Source: Phlegmacium glaucopus
Lineage: Eukaryota; Basidiomycota; Agaricomycetes; Agaricales; Cortinariaceae
Assembly (NCBI GenBank): GCA_015039465.1
Contig: MU130299.1
Location: 701,942 to 765,941 of the forward strand
Reading direction: 5' to 3'
DNA length: 64,000 nt
Below the pieces are notes generated by a model. The model saw only the letters and a list, made by a program, of their open reading frames with translations. It did no database searches and was not told the DNA's origin. The first letter of the stretch is position 1. Each line of letters begins with the position of its first letter. Shown here piece after piece: positions 22,983-35,439 of the stretch. The translations under genes and the position numbers were made by a program.

Positions 22983-23565
22983 GCCATGAGAGACACCACG
23001 GGACAGCAGAGTTGTGGATATATCTCGTATATGACACATGAAGCGAACATCAGCACATGACAAGCATAAGTTGGTAATGGTCAAACCTTCACAATAATAC
23101 TGGAGCAAAAGGTTAACAATAGATAATGGACATGATGTGGTGACGTACATGAACAGGAAATGGTATTGTTCTCTGGGATGTCATTTGCGTTGCCAGCATT
23201 ATACCGAGACCCAACGTGGGATACGGCTCAACATGAAGGACTTGTTTATGAGACGCAAAGTGAACATTAGTACATGACAACATTGAGTTGGCTGGAACGC
23301 CAATGGTCAAGGCTTCAAAACAATACTAAAGCAATAGGTGAACGACAATAGATCGGGGATATTATGCAGCAACATACATGAACAGGTATTGTTCGCTGGG
23401 ATGTCGTTTGTGTCACCAGCACTGTACCGTGGCCGTAATTGGGATACTGCTGGAGACGAAGAAGCTTAGTACGTGACAACATTGAGTTGGCTGGAACGCC
23501 AATGGTCAAGGCTTCAAAACAATACTAAAGCAATAGGTGAACAATAGATCGGGGATATTATGCGG

Positions 23566-24552
23566 TGATAGGTTGATTATGAGGATAGTGTGTAATGATA
23601 TAAATCACACACACACACCAACACAATATATTAAATGCGATACGGGCTTCCTAGGAAGTATAGCCGTTCCAATTTATTAGATTTGTCTTCACACAATAAT
23701 ATATTGTTTATTGTTTCACTTTAAGTTGTGAGGAACTTATAATAATTTTACTGACTTCAGAGACTAACTCCGTTGTCAAAAGTTGTGCAGCCAATGCACC
23801 AATACAATTGTTCTGACTTCAATAAATTCCGAAGACCAATTCAGATCCCAATATTTCTTTTCTTTTCTTATAGACCGACTGTTCCTTATTTATTAGCACA
23901 CAAATGTGGGTGGTAAGAAAGAAATGATTCAATGATTTTATTTACAATTTTTCTATCCTATTTATACAAGTTTTAAAGTTGATTTACATGTGATTGTTAT
24001 AACCTGTTTATTGGCCGCTCCGTAGTTCCCCTTATTATTCTTATCATTATTCCAACTATTTGTTTGTAACTATTTCACAAACATCCATTTTGGGTTTGTA
24101 CCCAGTAGCCCGGCTCCTTTTATTTACTTGTGTAATCTCTTTTGTAACACTTGTGACCCTTGTGACTTCCTCAGTTTCGAAGCACAAGTCTTTGTCCTAT
24201 CCCTTTTTAGATAGAGTCTTTAATGCATGGATAACTCCCTTCTTTACTATAGACTTAGTAATTACATAAATTGCAATATATTCCTTATTGACTGTCACGG
24301 TATTCATGGTTTCAGTCAGGAAATCTTGTAAATTGGACAGTATGAAAATTAGGTGATGTCTCACCATAATTATCTCCAGCCCTGTGTTATGAATTATTTC
24401 ATTGCAATATATGTTTTAATCAACTGGTATAGTCAATACCAATGATCCTTTACTGTTTCAGATTGCACTCATAGTTTAGTTTTAATAATTAAATTAGGGA
24501 TATTTCCGGTAAAATAAATATATCCGTGTATATATATATTTCCACCGTATCA
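23566..24552. mobile_element. Solo LTR (987 bp) with GCGG target duplication
   Basis: A segment absent from copy 2 begins TGATAGGTTG and ends CCGTATCA. It is flanked by GCGG on both sides (23562-23565 and 24553-24556). Copy 2 has the empty site with a single GCGG (ATTATGCGGCGACG). TG..CA ends and a 4-bp duplication match the larger LTR element's behaviour, though the body differs from that LTR. No internal gene is present. Confidence 0.8.
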
Positions 24553-24803
24553 GCGGCGACATACATGAACAGGTATTGTTCGCTGGGATGTCATTTGTGT
24601 CACCAGCACTGTACTGTGGCTGTAATTGGGATACTGCTGGAGACGAAGAAGCATAGGGTGGGCTCCTACGTGGGCATGACTGTGAAAAAAGAAAAAAGAT
24701 AGAAAAAAATAAGACATCACAAGTTGGTGAAGATGACAAATAACTGACATTGGACCCTGCTTGACAAGATGAACTGTATGGTAGGCTCCTAAGTACGCTG
24801 ATG

Positions 24804-27449
24804 AACATGGCTATTCTCTACCAACTGGAATTGCCCCTCTCATTGCTATGTCACCCCTCTAGTCGCTACGTCGCCCCTCTCATTGCTACGTCGCCCCTCT
24901 AGTCACCACGTCGCCCCTCTCATTGCTACGTCGCCCCTCTAGTCGCCATGTCGCCCCTCTCGTCGCCATGTCGCCCCTCTCACTCATTCCTCCAGTCAAC
25001 TTACCGGAGGACAAAGCTTCCTCTACTATTTTATTATTATATATACCTTTCAATTTTCTTTAATTCAACTTTTGTTGTGCCTGGTACTAGTTTGGTCACT
25101 TTCCCTACGCATACGCTCGGCACTTTCTGGCGCTCTAATTTCTCTTCGACACACTTCTACACCAACGCTTCCTTTCTTTACCAGTTCAGGTCGTAACTAT
25201 CTCTTTCGACTTCCATGCAGCTTCATACTTCACGCTTCTCCTTGCTCCCACGCAACCTATCAATGTTTCCAGCATCCTCACTACACGCTTCCAATACGCT
25301 CCGGATATAGTACAACACACTACACGCTTCCTACACGCTGTTGGCGCTTACTCTCACGCTCACTTCAACCATGGACACTCCGTAGGTGCATATGACGCTT
25401 CAACAATTTAGCGTTTTTATTGGTCAAATGCTTGGATCTCCGATATACCTAGGATAGTTACTAGGCAGGCTAGTCGCCTTACCAGAGTACTGTTACTGTA
25501 GGAGAGGAAGGCTCCTTTTTAGATGCAAGGCCTGTACAAACTGAACGCTTCTGTCTAACATAGGGAGACGGTACTGTGGGATTAACGACCCGTAGGTCCT
25601 TCTACCTTCTGGGAGCTTGAGCATAGGGCTTTGATAACCACCGGTGTCTACAGGGCTATATAGCCTTTTATACGGAGTTGGACACTGGACACAGAAGCCT
25701 GATTCCGAGTTTCTGCGGTAGGTCAGCCACTTGAGGTAGGGGAGGGTTAAGGCTTTCGAGGTACCCTGTGTTAGTCACACCTGAAGTATCACCTTGAAGG
25801 TCTCAGAAGTCCTATGCTGAGCCATTACCATCATCAACTAAGCCAGTGGTTTGCTCGAGTAAAACGTGGTTGGGAATGATGGTGGAGGCGCAGGCCTTGG
25901 CGAGCGGAAATATAGGTTGTACAGACCTTTGTAGTACCTGATGGGGCCTCTCACCATAGTCTGTCTCCTGGTGTCAAACATCGTCTTAAGTGCGCACTCG
26001 AGATGGCCTAGGAGCCTTAATTCAATCGTCGGTGATGGCGGATAGTAGGCGTTCCTCTGCCGGTCTGCCTTGCTCATTTAGTCCTTGACCTTGTCATAGA
26101 GGCTGAGAAATGTTTGGTCACTGTTTGGTTAACCCGGCTTGAGGAAGGGGAACGCCTTAAGGTCATGTTATTAGTACAGGTGAGGCGGTGTGTCGTGGGT
26201 GGAAAGGAGGATCTGAGGCCTGCTTAGGGGGCTTACCCAAAACTTGGTTTGGTTGGCCTTAGGGCTTACCTCAGGCAATTACTTAAGTGCCTTGCTTACG
26301 CCTTGTGGGATCTACTTCGCTTTCGTCGTGACCAGTTCAGATTTCTGCTGTACCGTTCTATAATATTAGTCTTTTCCTGAAGCCGTGGTCTTATGTTTGG
26401 CCCTCTGTTTCATATGGACCTACGGTCGCTGTATGTTTGTTGCTCTGGTAGGTCCTTTAACAGGGTAGCCGTGGATCCGGGGAAAGGCTAACTTCTTGCT
26501 CAGCCGTTGTTACGAATGGCTGAGGTTGAAGGGAACAGGTACTTTGCCGAGGTAGGCCAGAAGTTGCATCAGTTTGATTGAGGTCGGGGCTATCTGGGCT
26601 AGGGACCTTCTGCGTAAGGCTGAGGGGGTGAAGGCCTTTAGTAACTACCTCTTCTCCTCACCCAGCAGCTCCTTTAGGAGCTGTCGTCTCAATATTTGTC
26701 CTCTAAGGCTATGGAGCACTTCACCGTTCTGAAGCCTTAGCTTGTATTGTGGACCCTCGGAGTCCTTTTGTATGTACGGGGGCTTAATCAACGCCTTAAG
26801 GTGTTCTTCATGGGGCCTCGAGGATTCGTGTAGTCCTACCGGTTTAAGCTTGTCAAAGGAAAGCACGGCCCTGCAGTGGATGGCTTCCCCCCCTACCTAC
26901 AATCCCCTGTGGGCTGAAATTGGGTTTGGAGTTGAGATCTTAGTATGTGGGGCGGAAAGGCTGCTGGAGGCTGGAAGGCAGGTTGAGGCGAAGGCAGTGG
27001 CCAAATGAGGCCTTGGGGCATCAAGGCGAGGCTGAGGCTAGGAGGTAAAGTGAGGCAGAAAATAAAGATAAAAAGTATAGTGTGGTGAAGAATAAATTAA
27101 TTAATTAATAATAGCATAGTAAGGAAATAAATAAAATATAGAGGCAATACAGGTATAATCATGAATTTGTGGGGGTCGGATCGTCCCTAGGGGTAGGAAA
27201 GGAGAAACCTAGGGGACGATCCATTCAGTGAACATCTATAGAAAAGACTTTATAATAATTGAAACCTAGGGGACGATCGAACTGATTCAGTCGCAACGTC
27301 AACGGGATTGTCTCCCCGCTACATCGCTGATCTCCCCGTTGTACCGCTGATCTCCCCGTTGTACCGCTGCTCTCCCCGCTGTACCGCTGCTCTCCCCGCT
27401 GTACCGCTGCTCTCCCCGCTGTACCGCTGCTCTCCCCGCTGTACCGCTG
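24804..27449. other. Unassigned degenerate sequence between the two Helitron copies
   Basis: About 2.6 kb that I cannot assign. It starts with a minisatellite of TCGCCCCTCT(C/A) units (about 24835-24985). Minus-strand fragments at 25838-26077 and 26645-26866 look protein-like (PPYIQKDSEGPQYKLRLQNG, HLECALKTMFDTRRQTM) but are separated by many stops, so an old decayed transposon is the best guess. Bases 27300-27449 are about seven units of a 20-bp repeat, TCTCCCCGCTGTACCGCTGC. Confidence 0.4.
24835..24985 (+). repeat. Minisatellite GTCGCCCCTCT
   Basis: Repeated units of about 20 bp alternate CGCCCCTCTCATTGCTACGT and CGCCCCTCTAGTCGCTACGT, about seven copies, with small variations. Confidence 0.9.
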
Positions 27450-27474
27450 AAAAAAAAAAAAAAAAAAAAAAAAA
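27300..27474 (+). repeat. 20-bp minisatellite followed by a run of 25 A
   Basis: About seven copies of TCTCCCCGCTGTACCGCTGC (early ones GTTGTACCGCTGA) end in an uninterrupted run of 25 A at 27450-27474. The A run abuts the mirror-image segment that starts at 27475. Confidence 0.9.
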
Positions 27475-29563
27475 GCACCACCCCGTAATCGACAGAGTGT
27501 ACTGCGCAGAGGTGTTAGTTAAATATTGTTGGGTCCGGATATAGGTGTCCATAAGGGGACCAACAAAGGTATACCTAAACCTCCGTAACCGAGCTGATTT
27601 AACAGTCTATTCAATGTGTTTGCGATAGACAACTACATGGTACTATTTACGAAAGTTGCTCTACAGACAAAAGGTAAACAGCGTAAGTCGGTAGTCGTTC
27701 ATTTTAGTAGTTGTTGTCCACCTAAGAATGAACGTCTCTGGGCTTTTAAATTACTGTAACGGTTGTCCAACGAATTATAGTTGGTCCTACATGAGGTTTT
27801 ATAACGAGTTGCTTACAGTTTGCCACTTCATCATTTCGGAAGATGCCTTTTACTCTTACTAACAAAGGTCAACTAAGCGCTAGAACTAGTGTATCTACCC
27901 TTCCAATCACCAAGTTATTGATCATTCTCTATATACGCGTCACTCTATACCAGGTACTATTGTATATACCCACGTGGTTACACCATATAATGAAACAGGG
28001 GACGTCTATTGTTCGTGGGAGAAACAGACATAAAACGTCTATTGTTCCTTTTTGACCTACAATGTGAATACGCCGGACGTCTACTCGCTATAGCCGAGTA
28101 ACGCTCTTTGGGACACCGACCACGCGCAAAAAAGGTGAAGTACCAACTTTGTAAGTAAGCTGTACACGATCCGTAACCGTGACTAGTAACACCAAACATA
28201 CCGTTTTGTAGACCAATAATACCATGGCATCTTGTCGTTCCCGCGGATTGAGATGTGGAAGTGTACAACGATACCTAAGTTCCCAGAGTGTGGGGACTAC
28301 TTTAGGCAAGATTTTATGAATTGGGTCTAAGACTAAAAGCTGATTTTAACTATCTCATAAATCTTTCACGTGTACGACCCCTAAAGGACAACTTTCCATC
28401 CTGTCTCCAGCTGCTCCTACAAGTACGGCGGATGTGTTCTGTAACCAATGGTACTGGGTTGACTTTGCAACGGACTGGGAGGGGGTCGTTAGACGGTACT
28501 ATGTGGGTACTTACTAACACTACCTACGTGTAGTTATTACAGAACCACCAACTCCAAATCTTGATGTCATTTACTGGATGACGATTTTAGATTGTAGGTA
28601 TTCACAAGGTGTTTGGCCTTATTCCTACCGAGAGTTTTATTTCGTGCAGGAATGTTCCCAACAGAACTATTGTAGACCCCTTTTACATTCCGAGCAAAGG
28701 GTTCTGGCAACAAATCGGTTTGATTTCAACTGTACCTTTGACCATGATAGCTATACTTTTTCTGACTTAGTACCAACTTATGCAAGTGTATACATCACTG
28801 GATGGAAAAGGCTACGTTGTGCCTATAGTGCTCGGAGGCAAGACCTTGACGTTATTTCCCACAGGAAAATATACAGAGTTTGATGCATTGATTTGGTCGA
28901 GATTTCTGTGTACATTAGAAACTTTGTCAAGCAAGATACAAAGACTTTGTGAGTCTTCATTAACCACCAAGACTGTCAGTCTTCCTATTTCGTGCGTTTG
29001 AATACTGGTTTTAACAATTGAGTGAATCACGCTTCAACCTTTATCCAAGAGGCTACCGAAGATACATGGAAAACCCATTAGGACTAGTGATATGTTTAAA
29101 ATCAAAACAAGGTCAGATAACCGTCAGAAAGCATTCTCTTCGCTCTTTTTGACCCCTCGTTTGTGTCTATGACCTATGCCAACAATATGTACCACCCCTA
29201 CATTTTAACTTACTTCCCTCAAGTCTACACTGTTTGTCGTCGTCAAACCGCTGAGCTTGTAGTCCATTTTATGACCTGTGCCCACAACATGTACTACTCG
29301 TACGCCTTAGCTTACTTCCCGCAAACCTACTCAATTTGTCGTCGTTAAACTTCTGAGCTTGTAGTCCATAACGTCGGGGACTCGTGCTTCAACTTCTTAT
29401 AGGACTTTTTAACTGGTATAAGTTTGCATTACCTACACAACAACCCAAGAGTGGACAAGTACTAATACATATGGCAGGACGGGTCATATTGAGATACACG
29501 GATATACTGACCTAAAGGTGTACGGTTGCACTTTTCAATGGATGGTCCTTCGGTTTTTTTCGT
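27475..29563. other. Mirror image (reversed, not complemented) of Helitron sequence
   Basis: Read backwards base by base, without complementing, this 2089-bp block is the plus-strand Helitron sequence homologous to 16463-18550. For example 27475-27484 GCACCACCCC is the exact reversal of 18541-18550. Bases 28452-28471 reversed match 17556 onward, and 29401-29460 reversed match about 16565-16624 with one difference. Positions relate as p+h = 46025 at the left end and 46026 at the right, so there is net one indel. Right of 29563, copy 2 continues in normal orientation at the base homologous to 18551, with nothing lost. All frames in this block are artefacts of reversal. It is most likely an assembly or file-processing error. 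Confidence 0.93.
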
Positions 29564-31711
29564 ATTATTCCAATGTCGGAGAGCAATTCCTTTTAATGCA
29601 CTAGTGGACTTAGTTGTTAATTGTTCACCTGTTAGTCCATGAACTACAAAAGGACAAACTCCATCCTCCACACCATCGTCAGGTGTGTCGTCAAATACAC
29701 TTGTACCTTCCTCAACCTTATTTGTCAAGGAATGTTGGTAATGGATGGAGACAGGTGGTGCGTCTTCGGGATATCGGTTTAGTTCTGTGTACGATATATC
29801 AAGATCAGCATAATCAGAATGGTTTAATTTAAGCCACTCAAGTGCATCAGCAACATTTTTCCTCCTTATCAAGAGAGGAGTATGTTTGAACTCATTTTCA
29901 GTTGGCTTGCATGGTCCAGTAAATAAAATTGCAAGCACCTCATCCAGATCTTCAATGGGGGGAGGAAGGCAATGATACAACTTCGGAACAGGGGATTCAA
30001 AAGCAATGACATGTGATGCCATTTTTCGTAAGCCAGAGCTAGCAACACGAATAAAACAGCTATTTACTCGGACACGCGCAACTAAAAGCCTCTCAATATA
30101 TGTAAGACAGGATAGAACCTCTGGAACGGCACCTAACCATAGACCATTTGCAAGAGCATAACGAGGTACTTTTCCTTTCCGTACCTGCTGCCGACAACCA
30201 TCACAAATACGATTGCAGGCATGGTCCAGAACAGGACCTTTGAATTCACGAATGGGCTGGGTTTTGTTGGATCTTTCAATTCTGGTAATGCCAGCTGCTT
30301 GAAGGACATGGAGAAAATTCTTCACAGCTTTCAGCCGTGTAAGTTGAGATACCGGCACCAGCTGGCCACACACTACACAACCAGCTTCTTCAATAGCACT
30401 AGGCGATGAATCTGCACAAAAACCGCTTATAACCTTCAGGGACAGATCATTGCTGAGTGGTGCGGGTGGAAATGTTGTAGCGTTGAGAAGAGGTGAGTCT
30501 GTTACATGAGAAGCATTGCCGTCATCTAAGTTTTTTTCAGCTTCATATTTCCTGCGCCTCACAGGTTTCGAATCTATAATAGCAAACACAGTTACATATA
30601 GATTACAGGAGATACAGTTGTGACCTTCCAAAATACGACAGATTTCTAACTTTGGCACATGGGAACCTATTTGAAGACCGTGGAGGCGAGCTATCTTAAG
30701 AGTAACACGGACAGATACATATGGAACTATATTAGACAAGGGAATATTTGCGTGGATAAATTCTTGTTCTATTGGATAGCGCACCTGACCCAAACCGTCA
30801 ACATGATCAACATACTTGAAAGCACACTCACGATTGAAATTGCAGCTTGCAGTAATATATGGTTCGACTTCTAGAGCTGAAAATTCATGCTGTCTCCCCC
30901 CACCATATATCAAAACACGTTCACAACAAGGGTGTTGACCATCACTACCACCAGAAAACAAGGGTAAAGGGGAAAGTGTAATATGTCTGCTAAGACAGCA
31001 GGTGGGATATCGATACATAATGGTAGATGTAATCTGCATCAGAATAAATAGCCAAGGGAGCGAATAACGGAGAGGCAAAGAATGTCGCAGGGAGTAGATG
31101 AGCTCAAGCTGATCTATGTGACTTCGTGCACTGCAGAGCTGACGATGGACACTGTTCTGCAAAATCAAGCGTCTAACGCCAAAAGCAGTGACACACGCCA
31201 AAAAATCATGACAAAGAAGCAAGGTCCGGTTTATTGACAAGAAAATAATGTACACTATACTGCGCGGATCTTCCTGAGGGATACAAAACACAAGTATAGC
31301 ATGTACAAATATATTATGGTAAAGTACGCACAAGAGTGTAGTGAAATCACTCTGCAGAAAAACGTAGAGACAATAAGCTAGTGAGCGCAAAACAAAATTT
31401 AGCATCATACAGACCTCATAGATAGAGGCGTGCATGAGAAATTGCATAGAAGCAATCGGGGTGCAATCAAGATGTGTATCAATCAAGACGGGTAGGTTAT
31501 CACAGAGTGACGAGTAGAAGTTATGGAATACATCCACAAATATGCCATGAGAGACACCACGGGACAGCAGAGTTGTGGATATATCTCGTATATGACACAT
31601 GAAGCGAACATCAGCACATGACAAGCATAAGTTGGTAACGGTCAAACCTTCACAATAATACTGGAGCAAAAGGTTAACAATAGATAACAGACATGATGTG
31701 GTGACGTACAT
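29564..31711 (-). pseudogene. Helitron copy 2: N-terminal half (DUF6570-like), continues into the mirrored block
   Basis: A second, better preserved copy of the Helitron gene, open for about 740 codons. The first ~235 residues (to about MYRYPTCC) are hydrophobic and lack protein-family character, so they are probably leader sequence read by chance. Conserved protein starts near GGSDGQHPCCERVLIYGGG and continues through AGCVVCGQLVPVSQL, ALANGLWLGAVPEVLSCL, SCFIRVASSGLRKMASHV, AILFTGPCKPTENEF and HGLTGEQLTTKSTSALKG. At 29564 the protein match ends only because the following DNA is the reversed block. It retains CGA (Arg) at codons where copy 1 has TGA. The Rep and helicase parts beyond the mirrored block are missing. 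Confidence 0.75.
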
Positions 31712-32368
31712 GAACAGGAAACGGTATTGTTCGCTGGGATGTCATTTGCGTTGCCAGCATTATACCGAGACCCAACTTGGGATACGGCTCAACATGAAGG
31801 ACTTGTTTATGAGACGCAAAGTGAACATTAGTACGTGACAACATTGAGTTGGCTGGAACGCCAATGGTCAATGGTTCAAAACAATACTAAAGCAATAGGT
31901 GAACGACAATAGATTGGGGATATTATGCGGCAACGTACATGAACAGGTATTGTTCGCTGGGATGTCGTTTGTGTCACCAGCACTGTACCGTGGCCATAAT
32001 TGGGATACTGCTGGAGACGAAGAAGCTTAGTACGTGACAACATTGAGTTGGCTGGAACGCCAATGGTCAAGGCTTCAAAACAATACTAAAGCAATAGGTG
32101 AACGATAGATCGGGGATATTATGCGGCGACGTACATGAACAGGTATTGTTCGCTGGGATGTCATTTGTGTCACCAGCACTGTACTGTGGCTGTAATTGGG
32201 ATACTGCTGGAGACAAAGAAGCATAGGGTGGGCTCCTACGTGGGCATGACTGTGAAAAAAGAAAAAAGATAGAAAAAAATAAGACATCGCAAGTTGGTGA
32301 AGATGACAAATAACTGACATTGGACCCTGCTTGACAAGATGAACTGTATGGTAGGCTCCTAAGTACGC
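31712..32368 (-). repeat. Upstream tandem repeats of Helitron copy 2
   Basis: Three partial units of about 200-225 bp start near 31706, 31938 and 32133. Each contains ACATGAACAGG, TATTGTTCGCTGGGATGTC and a TTGGGATACGGCTC- or TTGGGATACTGCTG-type segment. They lie upstream of the Helitron frame and match copy 1 at about 23145-23560 and 24556-24800. A regulatory or terminal role is possible but unproven. Bases 32369-32619 extend copy 2 beyond the point where copy 1 is truncated and hold no gene. Confidence 0.7.
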
Positions 32369-32619
32369 AGATATAGATAATAGGCACAGAAGTAAGACAT
32401 GCATGATGAGAGAGGCAGAGAAACGTAGTTGGGATTCAGACTTGTTGAACGACTTGAACATCATGTGCGCGTGGGAGACATGTGATGATCATGTGTCACA
32501 GTGTCAGCACCGTAACTTATAAGTCCCAGACTTTCGGTTTCAAAAAACAATAAGGGGCTTTTATTCAAATTATTGTACATAAAACAGGCCACAGCCAGGT
32601 ACAACAACTTAACACGACA

Positions 32620-35439
32620 TTACAAAAGGGCAGGGGTTGAAATTATAATTATGAAATGGACATTGGATGATAAAACGGGACCAGAGACTCCTTTGTAAGA
32701 TGAGAGGGTGTATCCAACAGAGACGATCGAGTCAGCAGGTATGTCACTTGTGCCCTTTCGATACAGGGGCCACGACAACAGATTGGCAAAATCGGCATCT
32801 GTGAATAAGAATGGTGCACGGCCATTTCTGGCACGACCATCATACACAGGGACTAAAAGAATGAATTAATAACTCAATACCAAGAAAGAAGTTAACTGAC
32901 CTCGGTCATCAAACGAACGGGAAGGGAAGCCGCGTACATTGAATCTGCATTACGTGAAACTGAAGAAGATGAGACGGCCTTCAAGACAGAGGAAGATGGT
33001 CTGTTTTTTGTTGGTGACGACGGCGCAGAGGCTAGCAGAAGGCAATCAGTGAGATACTAGCAGATGACTGAATGAACTTGCCGTTCTTCCACCCATCACC
33101 CTTGCCTTCGCCACGTGTTGCAAAAGCAAACCCAGATTCTGTCAACATGCCAGCAATAACATTGAAGTTAAACAACAAGCCCCACACAGAGACATCACGA
33201 CGCCAGTCTTGCTCAAGCGGAGCAATTGTGACCTTATGAATGGGATAAGGCGCATGACGAGGACCAGCCTCGCAAGAATCAACAATAAAACTCTCTGTGA
33301 GAGTTCCTGACATGATACAGACGGCCAACGATTTCTTGTCGCGGACCCGGAGTCGTGAATTTTCAACATGAAGCAGAGCTGGGTCGACTCTTGCGGTGTT
33401 TACATAATGGCCACTCCTTACAAAGAGCAGAGCTCTAAGGAACGCACTATTTGAGGGTATGTCAGAAAGAAACAAAAAGTGAGACTCAAGACTGACTCAC
33501 TGAATCTCTTCCTTGCTCAAGTTTGCACATGTTTCACCAAACGGAGTCCGGAGAGACTCAATACATGGAGTAAAAGCCACCACTTCACACAAACATCTAC
33601 AAACACAAGGAAGGAGATCAGACGTGGAGAGTATATTGTCGGGAACAGCACTCACGAAATTTTTGGTAAATTCTTGTAGGTTGGCACCAATAGAGGATCC
33701 TGACAGGATAGTAACATAACATTTGAAGACTCATCGGTATCACAGGAGTTGCTATCATGATCACTTGATGAATAGTTGACAATAACAACCATGAAGGTAT
33801 GGAAGTGACATACATATGAGCATTGTTATCAGCACTGGCATCGGCATCACCAACAAACACAGATTCCGTGACAGCAACAGCGGTTTCAACAGCCATAGAG
33901 GGCTTATCCTCACTTGCTCCAGAATCGGACCACTCCCCAGCATCCAACAAGTCGGCCAATGGTGTAGGCCAATGGTGTAGGCCTACTACAGAGAAGTCAA
34001 AGTCCATAAATAAAATATAGATATAATTCATGAGTATACCGTTCAGAACTAGCGCTAAGGGGGAAAGCTTCACGTTTTCCCTCAGCCTTCATGCGCTGAA
34101 TATCAGAAAAGACCCTAATAAAATGAGTCCAACCCAAGATTGAGATGCTAAATGGTAAAAACCAAAAAAAAAGAAATGTACTGGGCCATATCAGGAATGT
34201 CATCGTCACTGAGCTCCACCGATGAGAAGGATTCTGCAGCAGCAGGAGCAGGTTCCACGTGAGCCTTTGTAGCAGTACTAGGCAGGTATCAACGCCAGGC
34301 AAATATCTAAGTGAGGAAGGTAGAACTAACCTGGTCGAAGATTTCCCTGCTGTAAGTGATTGAACAGCAGAAGGTTTAAAGGGGCGACGAGAAGGCATCC
34401 TGCAACAAGTCAGAGTGAATGATTTGTCATCAAATAAAAAAAAAAGGGGGTACTTCGTGACCGCTTCAATTGCTTTTGCCTTCTCTGTCTTGACAATGAC
34501 GCGCCTATGCACCAGTAAGATAACAAAAAGAAAGATTAAACGAAAAATTGTACTTTGGGCGAACGTCATTGTCAATCCTGCACATGGTCGATAAGGCCAA
34601 AATGAGTATAAACCAGCTTATAAACTCACGCTACTGATCCAAACTCGACTCGTGGAGTAGTGCTACCTGCTCCAGACATCGCACTTGCTAAGATATGACT
34701 GCAACAAAAATTTCAGAGAATGGGATAAGGTAAGTTATCAAACAATCAGGAAAACACATACCTTGCAGACACAGCTTCCAGCAGGTTGAATGCCTCGGAA
34801 CCTGGAGGTGGAGGCGTCTTTCGCAGACGTTTCTTGAGAGGTGTTGTGGGCCCTTCGAGCAATTCCCTGGAAGAAAAATGTTATTGGGACGCAAGGAGCA
34901 ATAGCAAAAAAAGGTCAATACACGTCAGAAGAGTCACTGCTAATAATAACAGGACGGCTTTTGCGTTTTTTCGAAGCACTGGGACCACCAGATGAATTAA
35001 CATAAACAATGCAAATAAGGCAAATAAGGTTGATAAACGTACCCAGGAGAGCGGTCGGTGGTCAACTGTTCATTTACCAAGCTATATGACATAATAAATT
35101 ATTGAGTGGGACCGAAAAGAATAGGACAAACGCTTTAATGTCCACTTCACTCCTGTATAAAAAAAAGGAAATAGTTAGTATACCGACAAAAAAAAAAGTA
35201 AACAGACACACGTCTCGGTTTTAATCATGGTTGTGATCTTTTTGCCAGGCGAGCTTTCAACAAATGTCAAATTAGTGTATGAAATTGAGGTCAGAAATTA
35301 CATACTCGGAGGCTTTCAACGAAGGGTTGATCTTTTTAGAGGGACTTTAAACAGCCATGGTAAATTAGCATACGGAGGTCAGACGTTAGAAGTCACAGAC
35401 CACATACCTGGTTACTTTTGATGAAGGTTTTGAAGGCAT
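32620..35439 (-). CDS. Multi-exon acidic protein of unknown function (agaricomycete multi-copy family)
   Basis: Starts at ATG 35439 (MPSKPSSKVTR) and ends at TAA 32620-32622. Many small exons are joined by short GT..AG introns with consistent phases over the first five (for example exon 1 35439-35408, then SPSKKINPSLKAS, DSPGKKITTMIKTE, TSEVDIK, LVNEQLTTDRSPG). The middle is acidic and low-complexity (SSVELSDDDIPDM, LLDAGEWSDSGASEDK). The C-terminal half is folded-looking: LSDIPSNSAFLRALLFVRSG, VWGLLFNFNVIAGMLTESGF, then VPVYDGRARNGRAPFLFTD and SVGYTLSSYKG. From memory, proteins with this FxSxIPSNS / ALxFVxSG / VYDGR layout are numerous in agaricomycete genomes, but no function is known to me. 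Middle exon boundaries are uncertain. Confidence 0.6.

Larger units (their letters stand above)
21362..24803 (-). other. 5' leader and promoter region of Helitron copy 1, interrupted twice
   Basis: Non-coding or weakly coding sequence upstream of the Helitron frame, colinear with copy 2 at about 30976-32368. It contains tandem units of about 200 bp built on TACATGAACAGG..TATTGTTCGCTGGGATGTC, GAGTTGGCTGGAACGCCAATG and ATAGATCGGGGATATTATG. It is interrupted by the insertion at 21968-22982 and by the solo LTR at 23566-24552. Similarity to copy 2 ends at about 24803 (after AAGTACGC). Confidence 0.65.

Noticed and set aside
27843..29348. Several plus- and minus-strand open frames (for example 28578-28883)
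   Set aside because: The DNA here is the string reversal of Helitron sequence, so any reading frame is meaningless.
29462..31711. Treating the full 749-codon frame of copy 2 as the protein
   Set aside because: Its first ~235 residues lack protein character and its last ~20 are read into the mirrored block.
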